From Lysobacterales bacterium (GTDB lineage Bacteria; Pseudomonadota; Gammaproteobacteria; Xanthomonadales; Marinicellaceae): a stretch of DNA of 64,000 nt. Made by a program: the position numbers and the translations under genes. Location of the stretch: contig JALSLV010000016.1 of assembly GCA_026988115.1 (NCBI GenBank), positions 1 to 64,000 of the forward strand, read 5' to 3'. Shown here in pieces: positions 23,496-33,544 of the stretch; position 1 is the stretch's first letter, and every line of letters starts with the position of its first letter. The notes under the pieces were generated by a model. That model made no database searches and had not been told where the DNA came from. It worked only from the letters and a program-made list of their open reading frames with translations.

Positions 23496-25970
23496 TCAGA
23501 ATGTATTACCAAATGCAAACTGTATTGTTTCTGTATCATCTAATTTGTCATTATTAAAAGGACGAGCAAAGTTAATTATTATGGGGCCAACAGGTGCTTG
23601 CCACTTTAATGCCAACCCAACAGAATGTCTAAACTCGCGTGCTTCGAAGTCATTATAGCCATTAAATACATTACCAAAATCCCAAAAAAGAGCCAAACGA
23701 GCGGAATTTCCGACCTTCGCAAAAGGGGTAGGGAAAACCAATTCGACGGAGCCAACTGTTTTTAAACTTCCTCCCACAGGATCCCCTGGGCGAGAAGTCA
23801 AAGGTAAATTTCCAGATAAATCATCTTCTAAGATGGTTGATTTAGGCCCAAGAGTATTATCTCGATAACCGCGTATTGAAGACTGCGTTCCTCCCGCAAA
23901 GAAATTTTCAAAGAATGGGAGTTTTTTCGTTTTGGAATAACCGTCTCCGTAACCTAATTCTCCAGTTAAAGAAAGGGTTATATTTTTAGATAGAGGAAAC
24001 AGTCTATTTACTCTTGCATTAAATTTATAAAATAATGCAGTCGAGCCAGGCAAAGTAAATTCAGCACCCAAACGGTAAAATGAACCTCTTGTTGGGTTAA
24101 AGAAGCGGTTTCGGCTATCGCGTGACCACCTGGCTTCTGCAGTATAAAATGTAAAGGCCTTTCTCACTTGAAATGGTACAAGTACTCCATCTCTTATGCC
24201 ACCTGGATCATCAGGAGGTGTTGTCTCTATCGCTTCTGGAGCACAGGCAATACCATCCCAAGAAACACCTGATGGCAATGTTGGTTGAGTGGTATAAGCA
24301 TAGCCACCTAAATCACACAAATCATTAAATATGAGCGAGGCTGTAGATCCTAAGAATGCTTTTACATTTCTGCGTTGATACGCCAGACTAGTAAAAATAC
24401 GATCGTATTCCGAGATAGGAAAACTCATGTGCATACCAAACCCTCCATTACTTGAACTAAATCGAGCAATATTTGCCTCACCGAAATTAGATGTGGAGTA
24501 ATCCATGCTAAAACCCCGTGTCACTCCTTCATCCGTATAAAAAGGATTTTCATAAAAGACATTAAGGCGTTTAAAAAAGCTACTGTTATTTACAGCAAAC
24601 GATAGGGTGTTACCTGTTCCGAGTAAATTCTGTAAAGAAACTGAAATTGAAGTATTGATTCCACTGACTTGTGAAAATCCTACTGAAAACTGAAATTGAC
24701 CTGAATTTCTTTCTTTTACTGTCACTTCAACATCAACTTGGTCATCTGTACCTGGTACTTTTGGTGTTTCAATCGTCACTTCTTCAAAGTATGGCTTTTG
24801 TTGTAATCTGATTTTTGAACGCTCAACTAATGACTTAGAGTACCAGCCTCCTTCAAATTGACGCATTTCACGTCTTAAAACTTCATCTTTTGTTTTGATG
24901 TTTCCGTGAAAGTTGACATTTCTCACATAAACACGTTTCCCTGGATCTACATAATAAACTACATCGACAATATGCGTATCTTTATGAGTCTCAGGTACGG
25001 GTGTTATTTCTGCAAAAGCATAACCTAAATTACCAAGGATTATTTTCATCCTCTCAGCACTGGCTTCAGTCAAGTTACGTGCAAATGTTTTGCCTTTTTC
25101 TGACACAATCAACCCTTCAAAAGTCTCTTTGGGCAACACCATTTCTCCAGTGACTTTCATGTCACCAAAGGTATAAACATCTCCTTCATTAATATTGGCT
25201 GTAATGTAAATGTCATTCTTATCTGGACTGATGGAGACTTGTACGGATTCTACGTTAAAATCAACATAACCTCTGTCCATATAGTAGGATTTTAATTTTT
25301 CCAAATCCCCATTAAGCTTTTCTTTTGAATATTTATCATGCGAGGAGTACCATGAAAGAAAATTTGTCGTATCAGATTCAAATGTATCAATGAGTTCTTC
25401 ATCGGTAAAAACAGTATTACCAACGATTTTAATGTGTTTGATTTTTGCTGCCTTGCCTTCAACTATATCAATGTTCACTTTAACTCGATTTCTATCGAGT
25501 TTCTTGATTTTCGCATCAACCACAACATTGTATTTTCCTCTTGAAAAATACTGCTTAGTTAACTCATTTTTCACTCGTTCTAATTGTAACTTATCAAAAA
25601 CCTCACCTTCAATTAGACCAATATTTCTTAAGCCTTTTAAAAGCTCTTCTGTTTTAATGGCTTTATTTCCATCAATATCAATAGAGGCAATTGCAGGTCT
25701 TTCGACCAATTTAACAACAAGCACATCACCGTCATCTCTATACATTTTAACATCACTAAAATAACCTGTTCTAAACAGCGACTTAATGGAGCGTTTTATA
25801 CTTCTTTTCGTTACCCTATCTCTTTTTTCGATTGGCAAATAGGTAAAAATTGTTCCATGGGAAATTCTATTAGCTCCAACCAAACGAATATCAGATACAA
25901 CAAAAGGCTCAAACGCCCAAGATAAAGAGGTCAAACTTAACAATGTTAATAATAATAAAGATCTAATCAT
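23496..25970 (-). CDS. bamA: Outer-membrane protein assembly factor BamA
   Basis: 824 residues from ATG 25970, preferred over ATG 26000 because it places the signal peptide (MIRSLLLLTLLSLTSLSWA) at the N-terminus. Five POTRA domains span roughly 20-420 (first FVVSDIRLVGANRISHGTIFTYLP), followed by the 16-stranded barrel with the conserved RGY loop motif (SSIRGYRDNTLGPKS) and ending FAFGNTF. BamA folds and inserts outer-membrane barrels. An insertion around residues 560-600 rich in Pro and Asp-Gly (PSGVSWDGIACAPEAIE) is a longer extracellular loop than in E. coli. Confidence 0.96.
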   Translation of the reverse strand: MIRSLLLLTLLSLTSLSWAFEPFVVSDIRLVGANRISHGTIFTYLPIEKRDRVTKRSIKRSIKSLFRTGYFSDVKMYRDDGDVLVVKLVERPAIASIDIDGNKAIKTEELLKGLRNIGLIEGEVFDKLQLERVKNELTKQYFSRGKYNVVVDAKIKKLDRNRVKVNIDIVEGKAAKIKHIKIVGNTVFTDEELIDTFESDTTNFLSWYSSHDKYSKEKLNGDLEKLKSYYMDRGYVDFNVESVQVSISPDKNDIYITANINEGDVYTFGDMKVTGEMVLPKETFEGLIVSEKGKTFARNLTEASAERMKIILGNLGYAFAEITPVPETHKDTHIVDVVYYVDPGKRVYVRNVNFHGNIKTKDEVLRREMRQFEGGWYSKSLVERSKIRLQQKPYFEEVTIETPKVPGTDDQVDVEVTVKERNSGQFQFSVGFSQVSGINTSISVSLQNLLGTGNTLSFAVNNSSFFKRLNVFYENPFYTDEGVTRGFSMDYSTSNFGEANIARFSSSNGGFGMHMSFPISEYDRIFTSLAYQRRNVKAFLGSTASLIFNDLCDLGGYAYTTQPTLPSGVSWDGIACAPEAIETTPPDDPGGIRDGVLVPFQVRKAFTFYTAEARWSRDSRNRFFNPTRGSFYRLGAEFTLPGSTALFYKFNARVNRLFPLSKNITLSLTGELGYGDGYSKTKKLPFFENFFAGGTQSSIRGYRDNTLGPKSTILEDDLSGNLPLTSRPGDPVGGSLKTVGSVELVFPTPFAKVGNSARLALFWDFGNVFNGYNDFEAREFRHSVGLALKWQAPVGPIIINFARPFNNDKLDDTETIQFAFGNTF

Positions 25971-26037
25971 AAATATTTTTCTTTTTTCGTGAATGAGCAC
26001 ACATAAATGCCACTCAATAAATTTTCAGCTTGTTATT

Positions 26038-27405
26038 TTAAGACACAAGTCTCAAAATGTCGTTATAAAATGCAATTGACATGAAACAAAGTAGGAAAAT
26101 AATCCCTACCGTTTGCCCTTTCAATTGAAACTCTTCGCTCAAAGGTGCTCCTTTTAGCTTCTCAAAGAGTAAAAAAAGCAATTGTCCGCCATCTAACATA
26201 GGTATTGGCATTAAATTTATTATTCCCAAACTTAAACTGACCAAACCTAAAAAACCCAAAAACCATGCCACTCCGCGTGAGGCCGAGTCACTCGCAACTT
26301 GAGCAATTGTAATCGGACCCGATAAATTTTTTAACGAAGCCTTTCCCGTGATGATTTTACCCATCATATTCAAAGACACACTCGTCATGCGCCACGTTTC
26401 TTTGAAAGCCTGTCTTAATGCACCAAAAATTCCATGCGAATTATTAAAGAACAAAGAACGATAATATTCTTTATCCGACTCACTTGGAGGCTGTTGCCCT
26501 ATTCCAATAATTCGCCTTGTGCCCGATTCATCATCAACTGCGTGGGCGATAATAACATTTAAAGTATTATTATTTCGTAAAATAGTGAGATTAATTTCAC
26601 CATCAATGTGTTTATTTAATTTTTCTACAACGGCATACCAATCCGAGGTACTCTCACCGTTGACTGCGATAATTTTATCTCCTTTTTGAACGCCTGCTTT
26701 TTCAGCAGGTTTTCCCGCTGCCAAGGTATAAACTCGATTTTCCAATGGAACTCGCCACGGCTTAAGCCCGACATTGTTAAACACTTGGGTTTCATCAGAG
26801 CCATCAGGAAGTTGAGATAACGCTAAAGTTAGGTGCTTAATTTCGTTGTTTCGCCTTACCGTTAATTCAATATCTTTTCTATCCAAACCTTTAGTGACCA
26901 GCTCAAGACTCACATCTTGCCATGTTTTCACAGGGAATCCATTGATGCTTATAATTTCATCTTGTTTTTTCGCACCCGCCTGTTGAAGTAGCTTTGTTGG
27001 TTCACCTAAAATAGGTTTTATTTCATCTTTACCATAGATAAACATTGCCCAAAAAAGTAGGACTGCCAAAATAAAATTAAAAGCTGGTCCTGCAAACATA
27101 ATAAGTGCGCGTTGCCAGATTGGCTTAGCATTATATGTTTGTGAATAGTCATACTTAGCAAGGTTAATATCTGGGTCTCTTGTATCCAGCATTTTGACAT
27201 AACCCCCTAAAGGAATCGGCGCAAAACCAAACTCTGTTCCAGTTTTATCTTTTTTAGACCAAAACAATTTTCCATAACCCACACTAAACTTGAGAACATG
27301 CACACCAAATTTTCTTGCCACCCAAAAATGACCGTATTCATGAAACGTCACTAACACACCAAGTGTTACCAACATCCACCAAATTGAACTTATAAACTCA
27401 AGCAT
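26038..27405 (-). CDS. rseP: Site-2 protease RseP
   Basis: 455 residues. Intramembrane zinc protease that cuts RseA after DegS and releases sigma-E when outer-membrane assembly fails. HEYGH near residue 22 is the zinc site, with the third ligand in the NLMPIPMLDGGQL segment near 405. Two PDZ domains lie in between (GLKPWRVPLENRVYTLAAGKPAEKAGVQKGD is inside the second). Four membrane helices are apparent. Overlaps dxr by 8 nt. Confidence 0.95.
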   Translation of the reverse strand: MLEFISSIWWMLVTLGVLVTFHEYGHFWVARKFGVHVLKFSVGYGKLFWSKKDKTGTEFGFAPIPLGGYVKMLDTRDPDINLAKYDYSQTYNAKPIWQRALIMFAGPAFNFILAVLLFWAMFIYGKDEIKPILGEPTKLLQQAGAKKQDEIISINGFPVKTWQDVSLELVTKGLDRKDIELTVRRNNEIKHLTLALSQLPDGSDETQVFNNVGLKPWRVPLENRVYTLAAGKPAEKAGVQKGDKIIAVNGESTSDWYAVVEKLNKHIDGEINLTILRNNNTLNVIIAHAVDDESGTRRIIGIGQQPPSESDKEYYRSLFFNNSHGIFGALRQAFKETWRMTSVSLNMMGKIITGKASLKNLSGPITIAQVASDSASRGVAWFLGFLGLVSLSLGIINLMPIPMLDGGQLLFLLFEKLKGAPLSEEFQLKGQTVGIIFLLCFMSIAFYNDILRLVS

Positions 27406-28579
27406 AGTGTTTCACCATTTGTCGTGCATTAGCACGCACTTCTTCATCTAATTGCAGTAATTGTTCGACATTCTCGATACCAGATAACGCAGTATTATTC
27501 ATGATTTCAGCATTTATTTTAGCAATTGTGGTAAAAGAAATTAATTTATTCAAAAAGGCATCAACGCTTATCTCATTTGTCGCATTTAACACTGCCATGG
27601 ATGTTCCTCCTGCTTGTATCGCTTCTTTTGCCAAAGTCAAGCAGGGAAATTTTTCATAATCAGGTGGAAAAAACTGCAAATCTTGACTTTGTAATAAATT
27701 CAACATATTCGCACCAGAGGCTATGCGCTCAGGCATACCAAGCCCATTGGCTATCGGAATTCGCATATCAGGTTCACCCAATTGAGCTAATACCGAACCA
27801 TCTTGATAACAGACCATGGAATGCACTATACTTTGTGGATGCACGTGCACATCAATGTCTTTTTCACCCAGATTAAACAACCAATGAGCTTCTATTATTT
27901 CTAAGCCTTTATTCATTAAAGTTGCCGAATCCACTGATATTTTCCGACCCATATCCCAATTTGGGTGCGCACAAGCTTCCTCTGGAGATATTTTATCAAA
28001 AGTTGATGCGTCCCTATTCCAAAAAGGACCCCCTGATGCAGTTAAAATTATTTTATCAATGTTTTTTGGCGTGCTCCCACACTGGTAAGAATCTGGCAAA
28101 CATTGGTATATGGCATTATGTTCACTGTCTAAAGGAATAATTGTGGCGTCATTATCTTTAGCAGCCTTCATGACCAATTCACCTGCTAAGACAAGGGCTT
28201 CCTTATTGGCAAGCAACAGCGTTTTCCCCGCTTTAACACTGGCCAAAACTGGCTGCATTCCTGCAGCTCCGACAATTCCTGCTACAATCAAATCAGCGGA
28301 ATCTAACTGACAGATTGCAGCCAACTCATGCGCTCCTGCTAGTACCGTACATTCATCACTGATTAATCTGGACAGCTGAGTGTATTGACTGCTATCTGAA
28401 ATAACGACAAATTTTGGCTTAAATTGACGGACTAATTCAGCCAGTTTATTAACATTACTGTGCCCACTGATAGCCAACACATTAAATTTGTCAGGGTGTT
28501 GCTCTATGATAGCTAAGGTACTGGCTCCAATGGAACCCGTTGCACCTAAAACAACAACATTTTTGGGATTCTGCGTCAT
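27398..28579 (-). CDS. dxr: 1-deoxy-D-xylulose 5-phosphate reductoisomerase
   Basis: 393 residues. Makes 2-C-methyl-D-erythritol 4-phosphate with NADPH in the MEP isoprenoid pathway, feeding the undecaprenyl phosphate made by UppS in the same operon. GATGSIGASTLAII is the NADPH fold; LDSEHNAIYQCL and the ILTASGGPFW and NWDMGRKISVDSATLMNKGLE region hold the metal and substrate sites. The order uppS-cdsA-dxr-rseP is the Pseudomonas arrangement rather than that of E. coli. Confidence 0.96.
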   Translation of the reverse strand: MTQNPKNVVVLGATGSIGASTLAIIEQHPDKFNVLAISGHSNVNKLAELVRQFKPKFVVISDSSQYTQLSRLISDECTVLAGAHELAAICQLDSADLIVAGIVGAAGMQPVLASVKAGKTLLLANKEALVLAGELVMKAAKDNDATIIPLDSEHNAIYQCLPDSYQCGSTPKNIDKIILTASGGPFWNRDASTFDKISPEEACAHPNWDMGRKISVDSATLMNKGLEIIEAHWLFNLGEKDIDVHVHPQSIVHSMVCYQDGSVLAQLGEPDMRIPIANGLGMPERIASGANMLNLLQSQDLQFFPPDYEKFPCLTLAKEAIQAGGTSMAVLNATNEISVDAFLNKLISFTTIAKINAEIMNNTALSGIENVEQLLQLDEEVRANARQMVKHYA

Positions 28580-29373
28580 TATGAAACAAAATGAATAAAG
28601 GCAAAATAAAAGGGTGTAGCAGCAATCAGCGAATCAAAGCGATCCAAAAAACCACCATGACCTGGCAGCAGGAAACCACTGTCTTTAATATTATTTTGGC
28701 GTTTTAATAAACTGGCAAATAAATCACCAATGACTGAGATGATTGCTATTAATGGAAAAAAGGCAATAAAATATAGTGGATTATAGCCTAACCACACCGC
28801 TACAAAATAACCGTAGATAGCGGTAAATGCTAACCCTCCAACTAAGCCTTCAACCGTTTTTCCTGGGCTTATTTGAGGGGCAAGTTTGTGCTTACCAAAA
28901 GTTTTGCCCGAGACATAAGCTCCAATATCTGCTATCCAAATAAGTAAAAACAACGCTAGGGTAAGCTGCGCACCTTTTTCTGGCAATTGATGAATAGAGG
29001 TTAGTGATGCACCGAACAACAATAATACACCAACACCTAAGGCATATTTTTTAGCGTATTTCACAGCGCCTTCTCGGGGCTTCAACAACCACACTAAACA
29101 AATCAACCAAATAATACTGGCAGCAATGAGAATACGCACAACATCAATCTCAATAAAACTGGCTTTATTGATAAAAATAATACTTATTCCAACCAAAGCA
29201 GACATGACAATAGAGTTTATTGGGCTCTTTTTAACGCATTGAAACCATTCATACCCAATCATACTGGCTAAAAACGCGGTAAATAAAGTGAACAGCAATT
29301 CATCACCTTTTAAAATAATCACGATTACAACTGGAGCTAATAAGAGCGCAGTGAGTATTCTTTGTTTAAGCAT
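28579..29373 (-). CDS. cdsA: Phosphatidate cytidylyltransferase
   Basis: 264 residues, about eight membrane helices. It forms CDP-diacylglycerol, the precursor of all phospholipids. The family signature is clear at the C-terminal end: SLLKRQNNIKDSG followed by LPGHGGFLDRFD. KTFGKHKLAPQISPGKTVEG is the other conserved block. Stop and dxr start overlap; start is adjacent to the uppS stop. Confidence 0.95.
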   Translation of the reverse strand: MLKQRILTALLLAPVVIVIILKGDELLFTLFTAFLASMIGYEWFQCVKKSPINSIVMSALVGISIIFINKASFIEIDVVRILIAASIIWLICLVWLLKPREGAVKYAKKYALGVGVLLLFGASLTSIHQLPEKGAQLTLALFLLIWIADIGAYVSGKTFGKHKLAPQISPGKTVEGLVGGLAFTAIYGYFVAVWLGYNPLYFIAFFPLIAIISVIGDLFASLLKRQNNIKDSGFLLPGHGGFLDRFDSLIAATPFYFAFIHFVS

Positions 29374-30132
29374 TTAAATTTCTTCCTTTACGTGGTTTGG
29401 AATTTTACCAAACCTTCTTTCGCGATTATAGTATTCCTCAACCGCTTGGTTCAAGCTTGACTCATCAAAATCAGGCCATAATGTTTGAGTAAAATAGAGC
29501 TCTGTATAGGCTGCTTGCCATAACAAAAAATTTGATAAGCGTTGATCTCCACCTGTTCTGATTAATAAATCGGGGTAAGGTGCATCGTTTAAAGAAAGAA
29601 ATTGCTCAAATGTTCGCTCATTTATATCGGATTCCTTAATAAGGTTGTTCTTTAGTGCAAGAGCCAATCGATGTGCTGCTTGCATAATATCCCAACGCCC
29701 ACCATAGTTGACTGCTATGGTTAACACCATTTTCTTATTCTCTTTTGTTAAATCCTCAACTGTTTTCATGCGCTTGCGCAATCCATCGGAAAAACGCGAC
29801 AAATCACCGATAAAACTTAAGCGCACTCCATTTTCATGCAATTCTGGCACTTCTTTTTTTAAAGCACGTGTGAACAACTCCATTAGCATAGAAACTTCTT
29901 TTTCCGGTCTTTGCCAATTTTCGCTACTAAAGGCAAAAAGAGTCAACCATTGAACACCAATTTCTGATGCTTGTTTTATGGCTTTTCTAACCGAATTTAC
30001 ACCAGCTTTATGCCCTGATGTGCGGTATTTATTTCGTAAGGTTGCCCAACGACCATTGCCATCCATAATGATAGCAATGTGTTTGGGAGCTTTTGAGGTT
30101 TCTGTAGACAAAACAAATGGTATAATTCTCAA
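29374..30132 (-). CDS. uppS: Undecaprenyl diphosphate synthase
   Basis: 252 residues with a TTG start at 30132, six bases after the frr stop; an internal TTG (30111) is also possible. It condenses eight isopentenyl units on farnesyl diphosphate to make the lipid carrier for peptidoglycan and O-antigen. HIAIIMDGNGRWAT carries the catalytic aspartate; FAFSSENW and the C-terminal LLIRTGGDQRLSNFLLWQAAYTE are conserved. Shorter starts would still keep the catalytic core, so the exact N-terminus is uncertain. Confidence 0.94.
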   Translation of the reverse strand: MRIIPFVLSTETSKAPKHIAIIMDGNGRWATLRNKYRTSGHKAGVNSVRKAIKQASEIGVQWLTLFAFSSENWQRPEKEVSMLMELFTRALKKEVPELHENGVRLSFIGDLSRFSDGLRKRMKTVEDLTKENKKMVLTIAVNYGGRWDIMQAAHRLALALKNNLIKESDINERTFEQFLSLNDAPYPDLLIRTGGDQRLSNFLLWQAAYTELYFTQTLWPDFDESSLNQAVEEYYNRERRFGKIPNHVKEEI

Positions 30133-30137
30133 AAGAA

Positions 30138-30695
30138 TTATATTTCCATTAATTCTTCTTCTTTAACTTTAACCACGTCATCAACTTTACTGACATAGGT
30201 ATTAGTAATTTGTTGGATGCTTTCTTCAGCATTGTGTTGTTCATCTTCGGTGATGTCTTTGTCATTTTGCATTACTTTAAATGAATGGTTGGCATCGCGA
30301 CGGATATTTCTTATCGCTATTTTGCAATTTTCACCCAAAGAGTGAACTAATTTAACCATTTCCTTGCGTCGTTCTTCTGTTAATGGCGGTAAAGGCAAAC
30401 GAATAACCATCCCTGCGCTGACTGGATTTAGCCCTAATGAGGACTGCATAATTGCTTTTTCAATGGGTGCCACCATGTCTTTTTCCCAAGGTGTGATTGT
30501 CAATGTTCGCGCATCAGAAACAGCAACATTTGCCACCTGACTCAATTGCGTAGCACTGCCATAATAGTCTACAGAAATTCCATCAAGCAATGCTGTGTTT
30601 GCTCGACCTGTGCGAACACTGGTTAATTCACTTTTTAATGATTCAACACTTTTGCCCATTCTTAGCTTTGCATCATCTATAATTTCGTTTATCAT
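30138..30695 (-). CDS. frr: Ribosome recycling factor
   Basis: 185 residues, the standard length. Splits terminated ribosomes with EF-G. Diagnostic segments are [26 protein letters not shown], the [14 protein letters not shown] hinge region and RNIRRDAN. It follows pyrH with a 41-nt gap, keeping the conserved tsf-pyrH-frr order. Confidence 0.96.
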   Translation of the reverse strand: MINEIIDDAKLRMGKSVESLKSELTSVRTGRANTALLDGISVDYYGSATQLSQVANVAVSDARTLTITPWEKDMVAPIEKAIMQSSLGLNPVSAGMVIRLPLPPLTEERRKEMVKLVHSLGENCKIAIRNIRRDANHSFKVMQNDKDITEDEQHNAEESIQQITNTYVSKVDDVVKVKEEELMEI

Positions 30696-30736
30696 CTTTT
30701 ACACCTATTGTTTACGGTTAAACTGCTCTTGTGACA

Positions 30737-31459
30737 TTAATTTCTAACTATTGTTCCAATATTCTGACCTTGGATAATCTTCATCAAGGCACCTGATGTA
30801 CCCATATTGAAAATTCTTAATGGCATGCCTTGATCTCGACATAATACCACTGCTGCTGTATCCATTACTGCTAATTTCTTTTCGATGACTTCATCGTAAG
30901 ACAACTCATCGTATTTAACAGCATCAAGATTTGTCACTGGATCAGCTGAGTATACGCCATCGACTTTTGTTGCTTTGAGTACAATTTCCGCATCAATTTC
31001 TATGGCTCTTAAGGAAGCAGCAGAGTCTGTGGTGAAAAAAGGATTGCCTATTCCTGCTGCAAAAACAGCAATATTGCCTTTTTCTAAATGCCTAATGGCT
31101 TTACGACGGATGTAATCTTCACAGACTTCATGAATTTGTATGGCTGACATCACACGTACTTTAGATCCTGCTTTTTCGATGGCATTTTGTAATGCCAGAG
31201 AATTCATCACCGTCGCCAACATTCCCATGTGGTCACCGGTAACGCGATCAATACCTGATTTTGCAAGACCTGCACCACGGAATATATTTCCTCCGCCAAT
31301 AACAATACCAATTTCCACTCCCATTTCATGAATCTCATGAATCTCAGCAGCAATGCGATTGATTACTTTTGGATCAATACCGTAATCCTCCTCGCCCATC
31401 AGTGCTTCACCACTGAGTTTGAGAAGGATACGTTTAAATTTTGAAGAATTATTCGCCAC
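30737..31459 (-). CDS. pyrH: Uridylate kinase
   Basis: 240 residues from GTG 31459. A longer frame from TTG 31486 would overlap tsf by 38 nt; the GTG start overlaps by 11 nt and gives the family's usual length (241 in E. coli). It phosphorylates UMP to UDP and is feedback-controlled by [18 protein letters not shown] is the conserved start, [10 protein letters not shown] binds phosphate, and VDGVYSADP and the C-terminal [18 protein letters not shown] complete the amino-acid-kinase fold. Confidence 0.94.
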   Translation of the reverse strand: MANNSSKFKRILLKLSGEALMGEEDYGIDPKVINRIAAEIHEIHEMGVEIGIVIGGGNIFRGAGLAKSGIDRVTGDHMGMLATVMNSLALQNAIEKAGSKVRVMSAIQIHEVCEDYIRRKAIRHLEKGNIAVFAAGIGNPFFTTDSAASLRAIEIDAEIVLKATKVDGVYSADPVTNLDAVKYDELSYDEVIEKKLAVMDTAAVVLCRDQGMPLRIFNMGTSGALMKIIQGQNIGTIVRN

Positions 31460-32327
31460 GGGCTTGTGCCATAACCTCTTCTGCAAAATTATCTTCTTTC
31501 TTTTCTATGCCTTCGCCAACTTCCATGCGTGCATAGGATACCACGTCTGCACCTTCTGATTTCAACAATTTTTCAACGCTCATATCTGGGTTTTTAACAA
31601 AGGGTTGTCCATATAATGTAATTCCTGCTAGGAATTTACGTAAACGACCACCAATCATTTTTTCAACAATCTCAGGTGGTTTACCACTGTCAGCAACTTG
31701 TGCAATTAAAATTTCTTTTTCTTTAGCAATAACATCTGCTGGAACATCTTTTTCAGCGATGTATTCAGGACTAACTGCTGCAATATGCATAGCCAAGTCT
31801 TTTGCTAAGTCTGTATTGTCCGTAGAAACATTAACCACAACACCAATTTTTACACCATGTATATAATGTCCAAATACACCTTGATCCGCCGTTAATTGTG
31901 AGATTCTACGGATTTGAATGTTTTCTCCAATCTTGGCAATCAATGCAGTTCTAATTGTTTCAACACTCTCACCATCAATTTCTGATGCAAGCAATTGTTC
32001 AACATTTTCTGTACCCAAAGCAGCAGCGTGTGCCGCAATTTTATCCGCAAATGCTAAAAACTGTGCATCTTTCGCGGCAAAATCTGTCTCAGAATTGATT
32101 TCAATTATAGTGGCTTTTTTACCATCATCTGCAATAACGATTTTAACCACGCCTTCAGCTGCAACGCGACCTGATTTCTTAGCCGCTTTTGCCGCACCAG
32201 ATTTACGCATTTCTTCAATTGCCACTTCAACATCTCCATTTGAAGCAACTAATGCTTTTTTGCATTCCATCATACCAGCACCGGTACGTTCTCTTAATTC
32301 TTTAACCATTGAAGCTGTAACGCTCAT
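31449..32327 (-). CDS. tsf: Elongation factor Ts
   Basis: 292 residues. Exchanges GDP for GTP on EF-Tu. N-terminal UBA-like domain with [18 protein letters not shown], then the core with [14 protein letters not shown], the contact site to EF-Tu. The 101-nt gap to rpsB contains a GCAAGTTAACTTGC hairpin. Confidence 0.96.
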   Translation of the reverse strand: MSVTASMVKELRERTGAGMMECKKALVASNGDVEVAIEEMRKSGAAKAAKKSGRVAAEGVVKIVIADDGKKATIIEINSETDFAAKDAQFLAFADKIAAHAAALGTENVEQLLASEIDGESVETIRTALIAKIGENIQIRRISQLTADQGVFGHYIHGVKIGVVVNVSTDNTDLAKDLAMHIAAVSPEYIAEKDVPADVIAKEKEILIAQVADSGKPPEIVEKMIGGRLRKFLAGITLYGQPFVKNPDMSVEKLLKSEGADVVSYARMEVGEGIEKKEDNFAEEVMAQARGE

Positions 32328-32390
32328 GTTTAAATCCTCTTCGTTTACGAACTCATTGGCTCGTGTATTTATTTAAAATTTAGTTAAGAG

Positions 32391-32404
32391 CAAGTTAACT
32401 TGCC
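32391..32404 (-). promoter_or_regulatory. Hairpin between rpsB and tsf
   Basis: The perfect palindrome GCAAGTTAACTTGC sits in the rpsB-tsf intercistronic gap, flanked by extra pairing (AAGGGCAAG with CTTGCTCTT). It lacks a following T-run, so it is more likely a partial attenuator or RNase/stability element than a full terminator. In E. coli the same gap also holds an attenuator-like structure. Confidence 0.4.
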
Positions 32405-32428
32405 CTTAATATCGTATCAAAAAAGAAA

Positions 32429-33352
32429 TTAATCTTCAGTTTTCTTAGTTACTTTTTTCTTAGTTACTTTTTTCTTAGTCACTTTTTTCTTGGTTACTTT
32501 TTTAACTTCTGCTTTGACTTCTTCTTTTACTTCTGGTTTTGCTTCTTCTGTTTTAACTTCTTTTGTTTTAACTTCTTCAACAGGAGTCGCTTCTTTTTTC
32601 TCAGTCTTTTTTGCAGCAACGGCTTTTTTTGCTTCTTTTTTTACTTTTTCTGCATCACTTGGTGCAGGCATTGAAGCGCGGCCTTCTAATACAGCATCTG
32701 CAAAAGTTGATGCGTACAATTTAATTGCTTTCATCGCATCATCATTTCCAGGAATGATATAATCAACACCTTCAAATGAATTATTTGTATCCACAACAGC
32801 TATCACTGGAATTCCTAATGTATTTGCTTCTTTAATCGCGATTGACTCATGCTTAGTATCAACAATAAACATTGCATCTGGAACACCAGCCATGTCCTTG
32901 ATTCCACCTAAAGATTTTTCCAATTTAGTTAATTCTCTTTCGTGCTTTAACTGCTCTTTTTTAATCAATTTATCCATGCGACCATCCGCTTTCATTGCTT
33001 CAATGTCACGAATTCTATTAATTGATTGTTTGACTGTCTTGTAGTTAGTCATCATGCCACCTAACCAACGGTTAGTCACATAAGGCATACCGCAACGAAT
33101 CGCTTCTTGCTTCATCACTTTACCGGCAGAACGCTTTGTACCAACAAACATAACTTTCCCACGGCGTGATGCCAAAGAACTTACGTAGTTTAACGCATCT
33201 TTCATTAGTTTTTCAGTCTTGGATAAGTCAATGATATGAATTTTATTTTTAGAACTAAAAATGTATTGATCCATTTTTGGATTCCAGTATCTGGTATTGT
33301 GTCCGAAATGTACACCAGCTTCCAGCAGCTGCTTTATGCTAACATTAGCCAT
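32429..33352 (-). CDS. rpsB: Ribosomal protein S2 with a long Lys/Ala/Glu tail
   Basis: 307 residues; the conserved S2 body occupies about 1-228 ([50 protein letters not shown]). The remaining 80 residues are a low-complexity tail ([17 protein letters not shown], then several KKKVT repeats encoded by a 15-bp tandem repeat). E. coli S2 ends soon after the body (241 residues). Tails like this occur in some low-GC proteobacteria, probably disordered and facing solvent. First gene of the 15-kb operon. Confidence 0.95.
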   Translation of the reverse strand: MANVSIKQLLEAGVHFGHNTRYWNPKMDQYIFSSKNKIHIIDLSKTEKLMKDALNYVSSLASRRGKVMFVGTKRSAGKVMKQEAIRCGMPYVTNRWLGGMMTNYKTVKQSINRIRDIEAMKADGRMDKLIKKEQLKHERELTKLEKSLGGIKDMAGVPDAMFIVDTKHESIAIKEANTLGIPVIAVVDTNNSFEGVDYIIPGNDDAMKAIKLYASTFADAVLEGRASMPAPSDAEKVKKEAKKAVAAKKTEKKEATPVEEVKTKEVKTEEAKPEVKEEVKAEVKKVTKKKVTKKKVTKKKVTKKTED

Positions 33353-33488
33353 TATTAATTTTCCTAATTTAAGGGTTATAAACTATGCATTCATGCTTGA
33401 TTAACAACCAATAAAAATTGGCACCCAGTTAAATCATTTAGCATGATGCAGGATTTACTTTCTCGCAAAACAAGCGAAAAGCCGCGGG

Positions 33489-33517
33489 ATTATACTGTAA
33501 AGCAGTTTATCCAACAA
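33489..33517 (-). promoter_or_regulatory. rpsB operon promoter with GC-rich discriminator
   Basis: Minus strand: TTGTTG (33517-33512), a 17-bp spacer and a perfect TATAAT (33494-33489). The bases between the -10 and the likely start, CCCGCGG, are strikingly GC-rich in an AT-rich region, the discriminator type that makes ribosomal promoters sensitive to ppGpp and DksA. The resulting leader of about 130 nt could hold the S2 autoregulatory structure known from enterobacteria; I did not fold it. Confidence 0.6.
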
Positions 33518-33544
33518 GGAAGTTTGTGGATTTTGGTGGTTAAA

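Noticed and set aside
25971-26000. Ten-residue extension of BamA to ATG 26000
   Set aside because: It would place charged residues before the signal peptide; the start at 25970 gives a normal signal.
31460-31486. Longer PyrH start at TTG 31486
   Set aside because: It overlaps tsf by 38 nt and adds residues not seen in the family; GTG 31459 gives the standard length.
32430-32762. Plus-strand ORF opposite the end of rpsB
   Set aside because: Low-complexity Ser/Thr/Phe shadow of the Lys/Ala/Glu tail repeats.
33353-33482. Riboswitch in the rpsB leader
   Set aside because: No conserved riboswitch core is recognisable; autoregulation by S2 is the more likely use of the leader.
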